Assembly (NCBI GenBank): GCA_963747315.1
Contig: CAVVEQ010000005.1
Location: 124,001-188,000, forward strand
Origin: CAVVEQ01 sp963747315
Lineage (GTDB): Bacteria; Chloroflexota; Anaerolineae; Anaerolineales; Anaerolineaceae
DNA length: 64,000 nt
Reading direction: 5' to 3'
Position 1 is the stretch's first letter. Each line of letters begins with the position of its first letter. A program made the position numbers and the translations under genes. Positions 1 through 9,114 of this stretch are shown here, piece by piece. Below the pieces are notes generated by a model. The model was given only the letters and a program-made list of their open reading frames with translations. It searched no databases and was not told the DNA's origin.

Positions 1-1103
1 TCATACGCGGAATATAGGGCATAGATCGCCGGCACGCCGCGCAGAACGTCGCCGATGACCGCGAAGGTGATCATATCGTGCAGGAAGGGTCCCATCATGG
101 CACGGATGAAGCCATACTTGAAGTTGCGGGATTTGACGATGTATTTATCCTTGCGCCGGCGTTGGGCAGCTGCCTGCCAGTATTCTTTAAATATCTCGAT
201 GATCATGCGCGTGATCATATGGAAGATCACATATGGGCTGATCAGGTAGGAATAGAACCCGGGGCCCATACTTGCATCTTTTTTCATCAGGGTGCTCATG
301 GTGTAGAAGGCTTCGCTCGCGTCGCCGGAATACATGTTGCCGCGCGAGGCGCCGCCATTTACCAGCAGGCCGTCGCCATTGGAGAGCTCAGCTTCCATGC
401 GCACCATCTCCCGCGGGTCACCGGTCATAACCGTTTTCTTGCGCTCGCGATCCCACCAGCGGAAAGCAGGAATTTCTGCGTTGTTACCATGAAGAATACC
501 CGGCTGCATGGAGCCGGTTTGCGAGGACATATCCGTCTCCCATGGGATTACCCGGTATTCGCCTTTATCAATGAAAGCCTTTACATGCGGCATGTGGCCT
601 TCGTCGATGGCGCGGTGGAATAGCTTTTCTCCCAAACCATCCAACTCCAGGTAGAGGATGCCAGGCACTTCTGTCTTTTCCACTTTGCCGCGCTTCTGCA
701 CCATGCGCTTGATCACCGCGCGGTCAAAGCGGTCGTCTTCATCCAGCGTTAGGATCTCTCCAAGAATGGCGTTGACCACCGTCATGAAGACGACGATCCA
801 CAACCCGGTTTGCCAACCATCCACCGTCACCCCCTGGATGCGGTTGCCGACCACTGCAATGAGAATGCCGTTTACCACGAACATCACCAGGGGATAAAGC
901 ACGGTCGGAAGCCAGGAGAGAAAATTGACAAAAACCCAGTAAAAAGCCGCCTGGGCTACTGCGTATATGATCGTGAAGACGAACAGGGAGCGTACTGAGG
1001 CTACATCAAACCCCGGCAGCCGGTTGCCGAGGATAAATAACAGGATCATGTGAACAATGATCACCGTAATGATCTGAATAACACGTCGAAGGGTTAGCTT
1101 CAT
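1..1103 (-). CDS. Holin-like membrane domain plus alkaline-phosphatase-superfamily hydrolase, 3' end cut by window edge
   Basis: Reading leftward from an ATG at 1103 the frame stays open to the window edge (about 367 codons seen). The first 115 or so residues are four hydrophobic segments resembling the phage holin superfamily IV membrane domain. Residues about 145 onward begin an alkaline phosphatase/type I phosphodiesterase-like fold: 'LYLELDGLGE' supplies the first metal-binding Asp and 'SSQTGSMQPGILHG' looks like the nucleophile Ser/Thr region. The substrate is unknown. The start has a strong AAGGAGT ribosome site lying inside the end of the upstream nuclease gene, only 6 bases away, so the two are probably one operon. 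The C-terminal metal ligands lie outside the window, so activity cannot be judged. Confidence 0.75.
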   Translation of the reverse strand, partial: MKLTLRRVIQIITVIIVHMILLFILGNRLPGFDVASVRSLFVFTIIYAVAQAAFYWVFVNFLSWLPTVLYPLVMFVVNGILIAVVGNRIQGVTVDGWQTGLWIVVFMTVVNAILGEILTLDEDDRFDRAVIKRMVQKRGKVEKTEVPGILYLELDGLGEKLFHRAIDEGHMPHVKAFIDKGEYRVIPWETDMSSQTGSMQPGILHGNNAEIPAFRWWDRERKKTVMTGDPREMVRMEAELSNGDGLLVNGGASRGNMYSGDASEAFYTMSTLMKKDASMGPGFYSYLISPYVIFHMITRMIIEIFKEYWQAAAQRRRKDKYIVKSRNFKYGFIRAMMGPFLHDMITFAVIGDVLRGVPAIYALYSAY

Positions 1104-1109
1104 ATGGAA

Positions 1110-1901
1110 TTACTCCTTTTCAAGGTTAAGTATAATCGCGAAATGGTCGGATAAAAAGCGCCCGTAGGGGAAACGCGATACGGAATTGACCATTTGGCAG
1201 ATATCGGCATGCACTTTCAACAGGCGTGAAGCGGGCTGACGGCAGAAGAAGAAATCCAGAGGAATGGACCAGGATTTCTTAAGGAAGGAGACCGGCTGAT
1301 ATGTGGGGCGGGGATCATCGGCTAATGGGTCATAGAAACCGCTCTTTTCGATCATCTCGTCATACATCTTCGTCCCGCGCGGGAAGTTGAAATCCCCGCA
1401 GATGACCACGAAAGCATCCTCTGCCTGAGAGCGGCCAACCTCCGCCAGAAAGGCCACCTGGTCGCGCTGGATGCGCGAGATGGGGCTTTCGGGATCCCAC
1501 TTTGCCAGGTAGGAGGCGTTGGTGTGGGTATTCATCACCACCACGGGTTGCCCCTCCCAGTTGAACTCGGTGAGCAAAAAGCCCTTGTAGGAAAACCAGT
1601 CCGCGAACCCAATACTGACCTTTTTCCCGCGGTTGGGAAAAAGCCGGAACTCGCTGCGCACGGGGGCAAGGGTAGAAGCCGTCACCAGGTTGCCCATGGG
1701 GATGTGACCCTCGGTGCCGAAAGTAAGATGAGGATGCGCGGGCAGATAATTTCTTAATTGGTCGATATAGGCTTTTTGCTGGATCTCCTGGAAGCAGATC
1801 ACCTCCGCATCTAGCTTGGTGACTTCAGTGCAAATATCCGCAATTCGCCGCCAGCTCATGTAGTTGGGCAGCCCGAAGGTGTTGAAGGATACTATCTGCA
1901 T
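1110..1901 (-). CDS. Endonuclease/exonuclease/phosphatase (EEP) family protein
   Basis: A 263-residue protein with the EEP fold signatures in order: N7 in 'SFNTFG', E39 in 'CFQEI', His in 'MNTHTN', 'GDFNFP' in the middle, and 'SDHFAI' near the C-terminus. These are the metal-binding and catalytic residues shared by DNase I-like nucleases, sphingomyelinases and inositol phosphatases. All are present, so the enzyme is probably active, but the substrate cannot be told from sequence. There is no signal peptide, so it is presumably cytoplasmic. It sits 6 bases upstream of the membrane phosphatase-superfamily gene on the same strand, which hints at a shared role in phospholipid or phosphodiester turnover (inference). 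Confidence 0.85.
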   Translation of the reverse strand: MQIVSFNTFGLPNYMSWRRIADICTEVTKLDAEVICFQEIQQKAYIDQLRNYLPAHPHLTFGTEGHIPMGNLVTASTLAPVRSEFRLFPNRGKKVSIGFADWFSYKGFLLTEFNWEGQPVVVMNTHTNASYLAKWDPESPISRIQRDQVAFLAEVGRSQAEDAFVVICGDFNFPRGTKMYDEMIEKSGFYDPLADDPRPTYQPVSFLKKSWSIPLDFFFCRQPASRLLKVHADICQMVNSVSRFPYGRFLSDHFAIILNLEKE

Positions 1902-3140
1902 GGTTGTGCTCGGAAATCAGTATACAACCGCAGGAGAAAAAACAATTGCCGAGTTGGTGATTTTTATCCACGCGTAGGGCGGGAACCGGAAAGGATTGAT
2001 CGGTCACACAATCGATGACCGCACTACGAGGATGTGCCGGAAATGGATGATACCCAGCTTACGACTCGTATAAAAAAGTCAGGAACGCAATCGTTCCGAC
2101 TACCCATTCGAGGCGGAGTGCAAAGATAGATAATGGAAGTAAAATTGATTTCTTACAAGCAAATTAAGACCAAATGGGTGATCGATTCTTCAAAGGTTTT
2201 ATTGTAGATTATTTATTGGATATTTAATAAAAAATATTTCCATACCAATCCACTTGTATAAATTTGTTGAGAATTCACCCGCTATTTTCAACGCTGAAAT
2301 ATCTTAGAATTAAATAAACCTATTCCACTTATTTCTCTTTCAGGGTTTAATAAAGTAATTCTTTACTGAACCACCAAACCCAATCCCATAACCCTTTTTT
2401 TCATTGTATGCGGTACAGAAATACCCCCAAAATCATCATTTTCATTATTGATGCTAATTAATGTTGCATCACCATATGTCTTAAAGATTTACTTTATCTG
2501 TAAATTCAACTTTCCTGTCATCACTATTTCCTCAACAACCCGTTTCTTGATCAACACTTCCACGTAAACATCGCCTCGATTGGGTTTAAAAAAGATAGGA
2601 AAAACCGAAAAGAGATAACGGGAATCATAAAATCCACATAAATCATCGTCATAGACAATTGAATTCTTAATTACTGATTGATTATTATTCAAAATGAATT
2701 CAACATCATTTTCGCTCGAAACACCAGGATAATTCCTATGCAACAAGGGGGATCACAATCTGAAATATCGAGAATATTTCTGCTTTCCGAATTTATTGTA
2801 CAAGCACACGAAATGCGCAATAGAAAAATTGAACACCATTTCGTTTCATTATTGCCTTTCATCGGAATTTATTCGTCTGAAGAATAATCACGTCTATCGA
2901 TGCAAAACATTACAACCCAACAAGCCGTAAGACGGTCATCGGTTGCGTGATCGCCATCAACCAACCCGGATCCGCCACGCAAGGCATACCACTGCATTCA
3001 TCGGTGCATGCAATCATTTTATATGATTTTCGAAGATATTTGTCGGGGATAAAACCTGTCTCCAGCCTTCGCATCGTGATGGATGCAAAAAATCATCAAG
3101 AGGATTAAAATGTATTAACCACACCCGGAGGAACATTCTC
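1902..3140. other. AT-rich intergenic region of about 1.2 kb
   Basis: This gap is visibly richer in A/T than the flanking coding DNA, most strongly between about 2140 and 2900. Apart from a doubtful 85-codon frame (2489-2746, minus) it holds no convincing gene. A weak imperfect inverted repeat is visible around 2343-2390 (GGGTTT ... AAACCC around an inner AAAG/CTTT pair). The promoter of the nuclease gene (minus) should lie just after 1901 and that of the SCP2-like gene just before 3140. The composition suggests decayed or transferred DNA. Confidence 0.5.
2489..2746 (-). CDS. Doubtful small hypothetical protein or gene remnant
   Basis: An 85-codon frame opening with TTG TTG and no evident ribosome site. 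I do not recognise the product; it is rich in Asn, Asp, Val and Phe and has no membrane segment. Upstream in the same frame a TGA (2753-2755) separates it from a further 28 or so open codons beginning at an ATG near 2840, so this could be the tail of a gene broken by a stop. It lies in the AT-rich gap, where chance frames are shorter than in GC-rich DNA. It may still be non-coding. Confidence 0.2.
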   Translation of the reverse strand: MLHRNYPGVSSENDVEFILNNNQSVIKNSIVYDDDLCGFYDSRYLFSVFPIFFKPNRGDVYVEVLIKKRVVEEIVMTGKLNLQIK

Positions 3141-3470
3141 ATGGCTGATATCCAACCGTACCTGCAGAAGTTCGTCGAGAAGTTCGATAATCCCGATGTG
3201 CAGGCAGCCCTCAAGGGCTTCACCAAGACACTGCAGTTTGATTTCACCGACACCGGCGAGAAATGGCTGGTCAGCATTGAAGACGGCTCTAAAGCCACCC
3301 TCACCGCTGAAGCGCTCGAAAAGCCGGATATGACCATCAAGACCACCACCGATACCATGGCTGGCATCATCGAAAAACGCATCAATCCCCAAAACGCCTA
3401 CATGCAGCGCAAGATCCAGATCAAGGGCTCGATGGATGACCTCTTCCGTCTGCAAAAGCTGCTGCTCTGA
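3141..3470 (+). CDS. SCP2 sterol-binding-domain-like small protein
   Basis: A 109-residue soluble protein, essentially a single SCP2-like domain (lipid-binding fold): a central 'GEKWLVSIEDGSKATL' strand region, 'EKPDMTIKTTTDTMAGI', and the C-terminal 'IKGSMDDLFRLQKLLL' helix typical of the family. Such domains bind lipids or fatty acyl groups in a hydrophobic tunnel; no ligand can be named here. The ATG is preceded by GGAGGA at suitable spacing. It is a monocistronic gene ahead of the PIG-L deacetylase, with about 125 bases between them. Confidence 0.8.
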   Translation: MADIQPYLQKFVEKFDNPDVQAALKGFTKTLQFDFTDTGEKWLVSIEDGSKATLTAEALEKPDMTIKTTTDTMAGIIEKRINPQNAYMQRKIQIKGSMDDLFRLQKLLL

Positions 3471-3596
3471 GGCTCTCCAGGGTGTGGACTTTTATTAATA
3501 TTTGACTGCCTCCTTTTTAAGTTCCGGGAAGTTACATTTCTCTGGGGAAGCAAACCCTGGCAATCGGTTATAACCATCTTTCACAGGCGAATCGGT

Positions 3597-4341
3597 ATGA
3601 ATGAAAACAACTGGATCTTTCTTTCCGCGCATTTTGACGATGTGGTGCTCTCTGCCGGAGGGTTGGTCTGGGAGCTGACCTCGCGCGGCACCCAGGTGGA
3701 GATCTGGACCATCTTTGCCGGCGACCCGCCCGAAGGACGCCCCCTGCCCGCAATGGCCGGGCAGATGCACGATTTCTGGGGGATCGGGGATGACGTCCCG
3801 CGTGAGCGCGCGACTGAAGACGCGGTCATGCTGCCGGATGCTCGGTGCCGCCTGGCGGCGCTTCACCGTTCCGGATGCCATCTACCGTTACTTGCCCGGC
3901 ACCGATCAGCCTGTGGTATTCAGCGACGATGAGCTGATGCACGACCCTGAGCCGGAGGAATCGTACCTGATCCCGCTGATCGCCGATTTCATCCGCAAGA
4001 ATCTGCCCGAGGGTTGCCAACTGGCCGCACCGCTTGGAATCGGCAGCCACCGCGACCACCTGCTCACCCGGCGCGGAGCTGAGCGTCTCGGAATGCCGCT
4101 ATGGTACTACGCCGACTACCCATACCTGGTGCACGGCAGGCATAAATTGGAGGATTTCGTCCCCGCGGGGGCAAAGGAATTTCAACAACCAGTGACAGAA
4201 CAGGGGGCAGAGATCTGGAAGGACGCCTTCGCCTGTCACGCTTCGCAGATCGAGCTGCTCTTCGCGGATGAAGAGGACATGCGCGCCTCCATTAGCCGCT
4301 ATCACCAGGCTGGCTTCGGCACGACGCTGTGGCAGTTCTAG
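3597..4341 (+). CDS. PIG-L/LmbE-family deacetylase, broken by a +1 frameshift near 3834
   Basis: The N-terminal frame carries 'SAHFDDVVLS', the AHxDD zinc-binding motif (H12, D14/D15). The C-terminal frame carries 'GIGSHRDH', the second HxxH-type zinc ligand motif. The family removes N-acetyl groups from sugars such as GlcNAc derivatives. The frames switch at the run CTGCCGG (3831-3837): dropping one C joins '...TEDAVML' to 'RMLGAAWRRFTVPDAIYR', giving about 247 residues, the normal family length. Total length is 3n+1, as expected for one inserted base. There is no other stop, so I treat it as one gene. The ribosome site is weak (AGGCGA). Confidence 0.8.
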
Positions 4342-4397
4342 CTCCTCCCTGTCTCCTCATGAACTCAGTACGTATTTTGGGAGGGTCGCGGTATGTG

Positions 4398-4414
4398 CAC
4401 TCCCGAAGGGAGTG
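4398..4414. terminator. Hairpin between convergent genes
   Basis: A 7-bp perfect stem CACTCCC/GGGAGTG with a GAA loop sits between the convergent PIG-L and ilvE genes. No T-run follows on either strand, so intrinsic termination is uncertain. Confidence 0.3.
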
Positions 4415-4436
4415 GCTGTAAGCCGGGAGGGGTTGA

Positions 4437-5363
4437 TTATTGTTCCGTATACACCGGCACATTCCAGGCGCGAAACTCCGGCAGTCCAGCCCGCACAGCT
4501 TTTGCGAACTTCTCGCGTATGGCTGTGGTAATCGGACCCACCTTCCCGTCGCCCACCACGCGGTGATCCACCTGCAGCACCGGTGTGACTTCCACCGCCG
4601 TGCCTGAGAGGAAAAGCTCCTCGCATACGAAAACCTCGGTGCGGTCGATAGGTCGCTCCTGCACCTGGATGCCCAGGCTCCCAGCCAGTTCCAGCACCGT
4701 CCGACGGGTGATGCCCTCCAGGATATTGTCGGTAACAGGCGGGGTGGTGAGGATGCCGTTACGCACCATGAAGAAGTTCATCGCGCTGCCCTCCGAGAGG
4801 TGTCCATCCTGGTTGAGGGTGAGGGCCTCGTCGTAACCAGCCAGGGCGGCATCGGATTTGATCAGCGCGCTGTTGGCGTAGGCTCCAGCAATCTTGCCGC
4901 GGGCAGGGATGACGTTATCATCCACCCGCCGCCAGGAGGAAATGGTGACGTGAATGCCCTCCTTATCGCCGAAATACCTTATCGAGGGAATCGCCACAAT
5001 GCTCAACTCATCCTTAACGCCGTGCAGTTTAACCCCAATGGATTCATCTGCCTTATACGCCAGGGGGCGGATGTAGATATCCTGCTGATATTGCTCCATC
5101 GCCAGCAGTTCGAGGGTGATCTTGAGCAGCGATTCCGGGGATTGCCCCAAATTCATTAATAAGATCTTGGTGGAATTGAGAAAACGCGTGTAGTGCTCGA
5201 TCGGGCGGAAAAGGTATAACTGCTGCTCCGGCTCGTTCCAGTAGGCGCGGATACCGCCAAAGGCGGCGGTGCCGTAATTCAGCCCGTGGGTGAGCACGCC
5301 CACCTTGGCCTCGGAATAGGGCACGAACTTCCCCTGGAAAAACGCAAATTTAGGCAGATCCAT
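4437..5363 (-). CDS. ilvE: Branched-chain amino acid aminotransferase
   Basis: A fold-type IV PLP enzyme that interconverts Val/Leu/Ile and their 2-oxo acids with glutamate as partner. Visible family marks: 'FFQGKFVPYSEAKV' at the N-terminus, 'THGLNYGTAAFGGIRAY', the catalytic lysine in 'GKIAGAYANSALIKSDA', and 'DGHLSEGSAMNFFMVR' followed by 'ILEGITRRTVLELA'. I choose the ATG at 5363, which has GAGG five bases upstream and matches the usual N-terminus (308 residues). An ATG at 5408 would add 15 residues unlike the family. It lies about 70 bases downstream of ltaE on the same strand, so the two are likely co-transcribed. It could also act on D-amino acids, but the motif set fits IlvE best. Confidence 0.9.
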   Translation of the reverse strand: MDLPKFAFFQGKFVPYSEAKVGVLTHGLNYGTAAFGGIRAYWNEPEQQLYLFRPIEHYTRFLNSTKILLMNLGQSPESLLKITLELLAMEQYQQDIYIRPLAYKADESIGVKLHGVKDELSIVAIPSIRYFGDKEGIHVTISSWRRVDDNVIPARGKIAGAYANSALIKSDAALAGYDEALTLNQDGHLSEGSAMNFFMVRNGILTTPPVTDNILEGITRRTVLELAGSLGIQVQERPIDRTEVFVCEELFLSGTAVEVTPVLQVDHRVVGDGKVGPITTAIREKFAKAVRAGLPEFRAWNVPVYTEQ

Positions 5364-5433
5364 TTTCACCTCTTGGGTAATTTCATCTTCCCCGGTTGGG
5401 AACTTCATTATACATTTCTATCACCAGGTCAGA

Positions 5434-6481
5434 TCATTTCAGCGCGTGGCGGAATCCATCCAGTGCCTGGGAGATGCCGGCATCATCCACCCAGAAGTGC
5501 GTCACCAGGCGGAAACGGCGCTCATCCACCACGTTGATCATCACGCCCACCTTTTCCAGGGCTTCAGCCAGCGCAGGCGCGGTTAGCGAACAAGTATCCT
5601 GCGATGCGGGCAAAAACCATGTTCGAGGGCGGATCGGGATAGAGAAGCTCCAGGGCGGGGATCTCTGCCAGACCTAACGCCAGGGTCTTGGCGCGGGCAT
5701 GATCCTCTGCGAGCCGGTCGATCATTTTCTCCAGCGCCACGATCCCGGCCGCAGCCAGCACCCCGGCCTGCCGCCAACCGCCACCCAGCATCTTGCGGAA
5801 ACGCCTCGCGCGGGCAATGAAATCCGCCGAACCGCACAGCACCGAGCCGACCGGGGCGCACAGTCCCTTGGAAAGGCAGAAAGTGATCGAATCCGCCGGT
5901 CCAGCCAGTTCGCGGGCGGTCACCCCCAGGGCGGCTGCAGCGTTGAAGATGCGGGCGCCATCTATATGAAAGGAAAGCCCGTGCGCGTGGGCAAGCTCTC
6001 CCGCTTGCCGGGTATATTCCATTGAGAGCGGAGAGCCGCCACAGCGGTTATGGGTGTTTTCGAGGATCAGCAATCGCGAGATCGGGTAGTGTGGGTTCCC
6101 CTTCGAGCGGATGGCGGCACGAATATCCTCCAGGCGAAGAGTGCCATCCGGTTGGTTTGGGAGCGGATAAGGTGTGACCCCCGCGAGCGCAGCCATGCCG
6201 CCGCCTTCAAAGAGAAAGGTGTGCGAGAGGTTCCCAAGAATGGCTTCATCCCCGCGTTCTGCGTGCGCCAGAACCGCCAGCAGGTTTCCCATCGTACCCG
6301 ATGCAATGAAAAGCCCGGCCTCCTTGCCCATTTTCTCCGCTGCCAATGCTTCAAGCCGGTTCACGGTGGGATCTTCGCGCATAACATCATCGCCCACTTC
6401 AGCCTCCGCCATCGCGCGGCGCATCTCGGGTGTGGGGTGGGTTACGGTATCCGAACGGAGGTCCACAATTCTGGGATTCAT
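5434..6481 (-). CDS. ltaE: Low-specificity L-threonine aldolase, broken by a +1 frameshift near 5602
   Basis: Cleaves L-threonine or L-allo-threonine to glycine and acetaldehyde with PLP. The start motif 'DLRSDTVTHPTPEMRRAM', 'GDDVMREDPTVN' and the PLP lysine in 'CLSKGLCAPVGS' are all present. The N-terminal frame runs out shortly after 'NMVFARI'. Removing one base at about 5602 brings in 'APALAEALEKVGVMINVV' and 'RLVTHFWVDDAGI', the expected C-terminal domain, and ends at TGA 5434-5436 (about 348 residues). The ATG at 6481 (MNPRIV) fits the family; an ATG at 6517 adds 12 atypical residues. The gene is upstream of ilvE in the same direction. Confidence 0.85.
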
Positions 6482-6692
6482 AGGAAAATTCCTCTTTGTT
6501 TGGTGTTTTTTAGGCACCGCAATTTTACTGCCATTCTCATCGGATTTTCATCCTTTCGATGATGCAAATCTTGAAGAAATCAGATATATTTAATACAAAT
6601 TGGGGTAAAGTAATCTCATTATTGTTTCCGGATTATTTTTCCCCGCTGGACGGTTTTAGTCCTTTCTATTTATTATTTACAAGGAGAAGAAA

Positions 6693-7181
6693 ATGGCCAA
6701 TTTGCTTGTTATAACCTTCGATAATATGGAGGATGCTGGCAATCTTCTGGCAAATATCAAACTGCTGGAAAAAAATGCGCAGCTTCAGATCAACGATGCG
6801 GCAGTGATCGTGAAAGATGCTGATGGCAAGGTAAAGGTCAAAAACATGGCCGATACCGGCATGAAGGCTGGCGCGGTGGGCGGTGGTCTGCTGGGGTTGA
6901 TCATTGCCAGCGTATTCTTCCCCATCGGCGGGATGCTCCTGGGGGCTGCTGCCGGTGCGTTGATCGGAAAAATGGCGCATCTGGGAGTGGATAAGGACTT
7001 CGTCAAGGAAGTGACCGCCGAGTTGACCCCCGGCACCTCCGCGCTGTTCATCATGGCATCCAAAGCACATCCCGGTCCGGTGCGCGCAGCGCTGGAGCAA
7101 TACCATGGAAAGGTGTTTCAATCCACGTTGGATGAGGCAGCCCTTGAAGAGGTCAAGAAAGCCCTAAAAGATAACGGCTGA
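6693..7181 (+). CDS. DUF1269 membrane protein
   Basis: A 162-residue protein matching DUF1269: an N-terminal 'LLVITFDNMEDAGNLL' strand-helix unit, 'AAVIVKDADGKVKVKN', then a glycine-rich hydrophobic hairpin ('GGGLLGLIIASVFFP', 'LLGAAAGALIGKM') and 'LTPGTSALFIMASKAHP'. Function is unknown; related genes are often stress-linked and carry glycine-zipper-like membrane segments. GGAGAAG precedes the ATG. It is divergent from ltaE across a 210-base gap that must hold both promoters. It opens a run of plus-strand envelope genes. Confidence 0.8.
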   Translation: MANLLVITFDNMEDAGNLLANIKLLEKNAQLQINDAAVIVKDADGKVKVKNMADTGMKAGAVGGGLLGLIIASVFFPIGGMLLGAAAGALIGKMAHLGVDKDFVKEVTAELTPGTSALFIMASKAHPGPVRAALEQYHGKVFQSTLDEAALEEVKKALKDNG

Positions 7182-7316
7182 ACGGCTGGTGATTATCACA
7201 TTTAATTTATAATAGTCCCCTAACCTATATATGAACGGGTATTCCCCTGGTGCCTGCTTTCCAGGGATACCGAAAGGTTGATTGATCATTTTTGTCGGAA
7301 AGGTGGATCGAATTCT

Positions 7317-8147
7317 ATGAAAACAAAGAAATTCATGAAATACCTGGTTATCGTCGTCTGCGCGGTTGTGATCCTTGTTTCAGCGCTCACGGTTTTCGGG
7401 ACCTGGTCCTTCCTCAGCAAGGCTACCACCACGGTGGTGGACCTTCTGAACACAGTGGAGAAGACTGCCCTGACTGTCGGGGCAGCTCTGGATAGGGTTA
7501 CCATGCGTATGGACCAGGCTAACCAGATCGCCCAGGAATTCCAGAGCGGCGCGGAACAGGTCAGCCAGAGCGTTAAGGACCAGGGCGTGATCCTCACGTT
7601 GCTCCCCCTGGTGCGAGACCAAAAGCTCAAGGATGCGGTCCAATCCATCCAGGATACCTACCTGGGTCTCAAGGATACCCTGGAGAGCTTTGCCTACTGG
7701 GTGGAGGTCACCCGCCAGCTTCCCTTCCTGCGCTTAGTCGGCGTGGATACAGGGGTGCTGCAATCCGTAGGGGATAAGATCACAAATCTTCAAACCCTGG
7801 CGGATAAAATCACCGGCTCGGTCAGCGAGATTCGTGCACAAACCGCTACAGGTGTGGAGAAGGTTGCCACCGCTGTGGGGAATTTCAATGCGCAACTGGC
7901 GGATATAAATAACAACCTCAGCCAGGTTCGCACCCAGGTGCAAATGGTAGAAACTACTGCCGGGCAATTAAAGACCACCATTCCGGCGATTTTCACTTCC
8001 TGGGCATTTTTTATCACCATCTTCCTTAGCTGGGTGATCTACAGCCAGGTGGTTTTCATTCGGCGATCACTCCTGGAATTACGAGCGATCCGGGAGCTTA
8101 CCGATGGTTCACCCCAACCTGAAAAGGAATTGGAATCAGGAAAGTAG
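7317..8147 (+). CDS. Two-TM coiled-coil membrane protein, function unknown
   Basis: I start at ATG 7317 because AGGTGG lies at good distance; a start at 7278 would put 13 polar residues before the membrane helix. The 276-residue product has a TM segment at about residues 7-30, a long amphipathic region rich in Gln, Thr and Val with heptad character (about 35-215), and a second TM segment ('FTSWAFFITIFLSWVIYSQ') near 222-245, followed by a charged cytoplasmic tail. The layout recalls sensory or scaffold proteins without output domains. No named family is recognised. It is followed by a long palindrome. Confidence 0.6.
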   Translation: MKTKKFMKYLVIVVCAVVILVSALTVFGTWSFLSKATTTVVDLLNTVEKTALTVGAALDRVTMRMDQANQIAQEFQSGAEQVSQSVKDQGVILTLLPLVRDQKLKDAVQSIQDTYLGLKDTLESFAYWVEVTRQLPFLRLVGVDTGVLQSVGDKITNLQTLADKITGSVSEIRAQTATGVEKVATAVGNFNAQLADINNNLSQVRTQVQMVETTAGQLKTTIPAIFTSWAFFITIFLSWVIYSQVVFIRRSLLELRAIRELTDGSPQPEKELESGK

Positions 8148-8171
8148 GAATTGAAGAAAACTATTCAGGTC

Positions 8172-8197
8172 ATTCGTTCCCCGATCGGGGAACGAAT
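8172..8197. repeat. 26-bp perfect palindrome
   Basis: The arms are ATTCGTTCCCCGA and its exact reverse complement, meeting with no spacer. It lies 25 bases after the stop of the upstream membrane protein and 60 bases before the next lipoprotein gene. A loopless 26-bp dyad could be a dimer-binding operator or the stem of a terminator, but no T-run follows. Confidence 0.6.
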
Positions 8198-8259
8198 CCA
8201 TGTATTCTAACGTTAACATTATTGTCTCAACCATTCTGAAAAATCAAAGGAGTAGTTAT

Positions 8260-9082
8260 ATGAAGAGAATTGCATTAATGATCGTATCAACAACAATGAT
8301 CCTCATGGTTGCCCTCAGCGCGTGCGCCCCGCAACCTCCGCCGACTCCGGATCCCACCCTGGTGAGCGCTATTGTGGAGGCCACCGTTCGGGCGATTCCG
8401 ACTGCCACACCACCTTCCACCCCCACGCCGCAGATACCCAACCGAGGTACCGCCCACACCCATCCCCCCCACCCCAACTTTGCTCCCGAATGACCCGGCT
8501 TTGATCTTCGGGGCACCGGATGGCTCGGATGACTTCAGCACCAACCGGAACTGGAGCTCATTTGATAACAATTGTTATAAATCCGGGGTTGAAAACGGCC
8601 AGTTCATGATGGAAGGAAAAGGCCAACCCGGCCTGGTTTGCTGGCAGCACTCCTGGGCAAGCGTTCAGAATTTTTATGCCGATACCCTGGTGACCAACCC
8701 GCAGAGCTGCAGCCCAAACGACCGGTATGGTCTCTACATTCGCGGACAGAGCGAGACCCAGGGCTATGTTTACGGCCTCGCCTGCGACGGGCGCTTCTTT
8801 ATGACAAAAGTGGATGGCTCAACGGCCACAGCCATCATCCCCCTCACCTCCAATCCCGCCATCCGCGTTGGTCCCGGTCTCACCAATGTGATCGGAATTT
8901 CTGCCGACAACGGAACTTTTCAACTCTTTGCCAACGGAGTAAATGTTGCCAATGCTTCCGATTACTCCTTCACGAACACCGGCTGGATCGGTTTCTTTAT
9001 CCAGGCAGCTAGCGATAATGCAGGCACCCCGTTCAGGGCATTCTTCGACAACCTGCGGGTCTGGCTGTTGCCAAGGCCTTAA
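8260..9082 (+). CDS. Lipoprotein with Pro/Thr spacer and beta-sandwich-like domain, broken by a +1 frameshift near 8440
   Basis: ATG 8260 has AAGGAG upstream. The signal peptide ends in the lipobox 'LSAC' (Cys at about residue 23), followed by a low-complexity spacer rich in Pro and Thr. At about 8437-8441 the frame shifts; deleting one base in ATACCCAACC continues the spacer as 'TEVPPTPIPPTPTLLP' and enters a domain of about 185 residues ('ALIFGAPDGSDDFSTNRNW', 'YGLYIRGQSETQGYVYGLA', 'AFFDNLRVW') resembling concanavalin-like or DUF1080-type beta sandwiches. Restored length is about 273. It is probably anchored on the outer face of the membrane and may bind sugars (inference). A related lipoprotein lies at 13901-14675. 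Confidence 0.7.
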
Positions 9083-9114
9083 TTTGAATCTTTAACAAAA
9101 GAAAGGATTAAATA

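Noticed and set aside
78..623. A 181-codon plus-strand frame
   Set aside because: It lies opposite the membrane phosphatase-superfamily gene, whose motifs support the minus strand.
2678..2887. A 69-codon plus-strand frame in the AT-rich gap
   Set aside because: No ribosome site or family features; the composition is that of non-coding AT-rich DNA.
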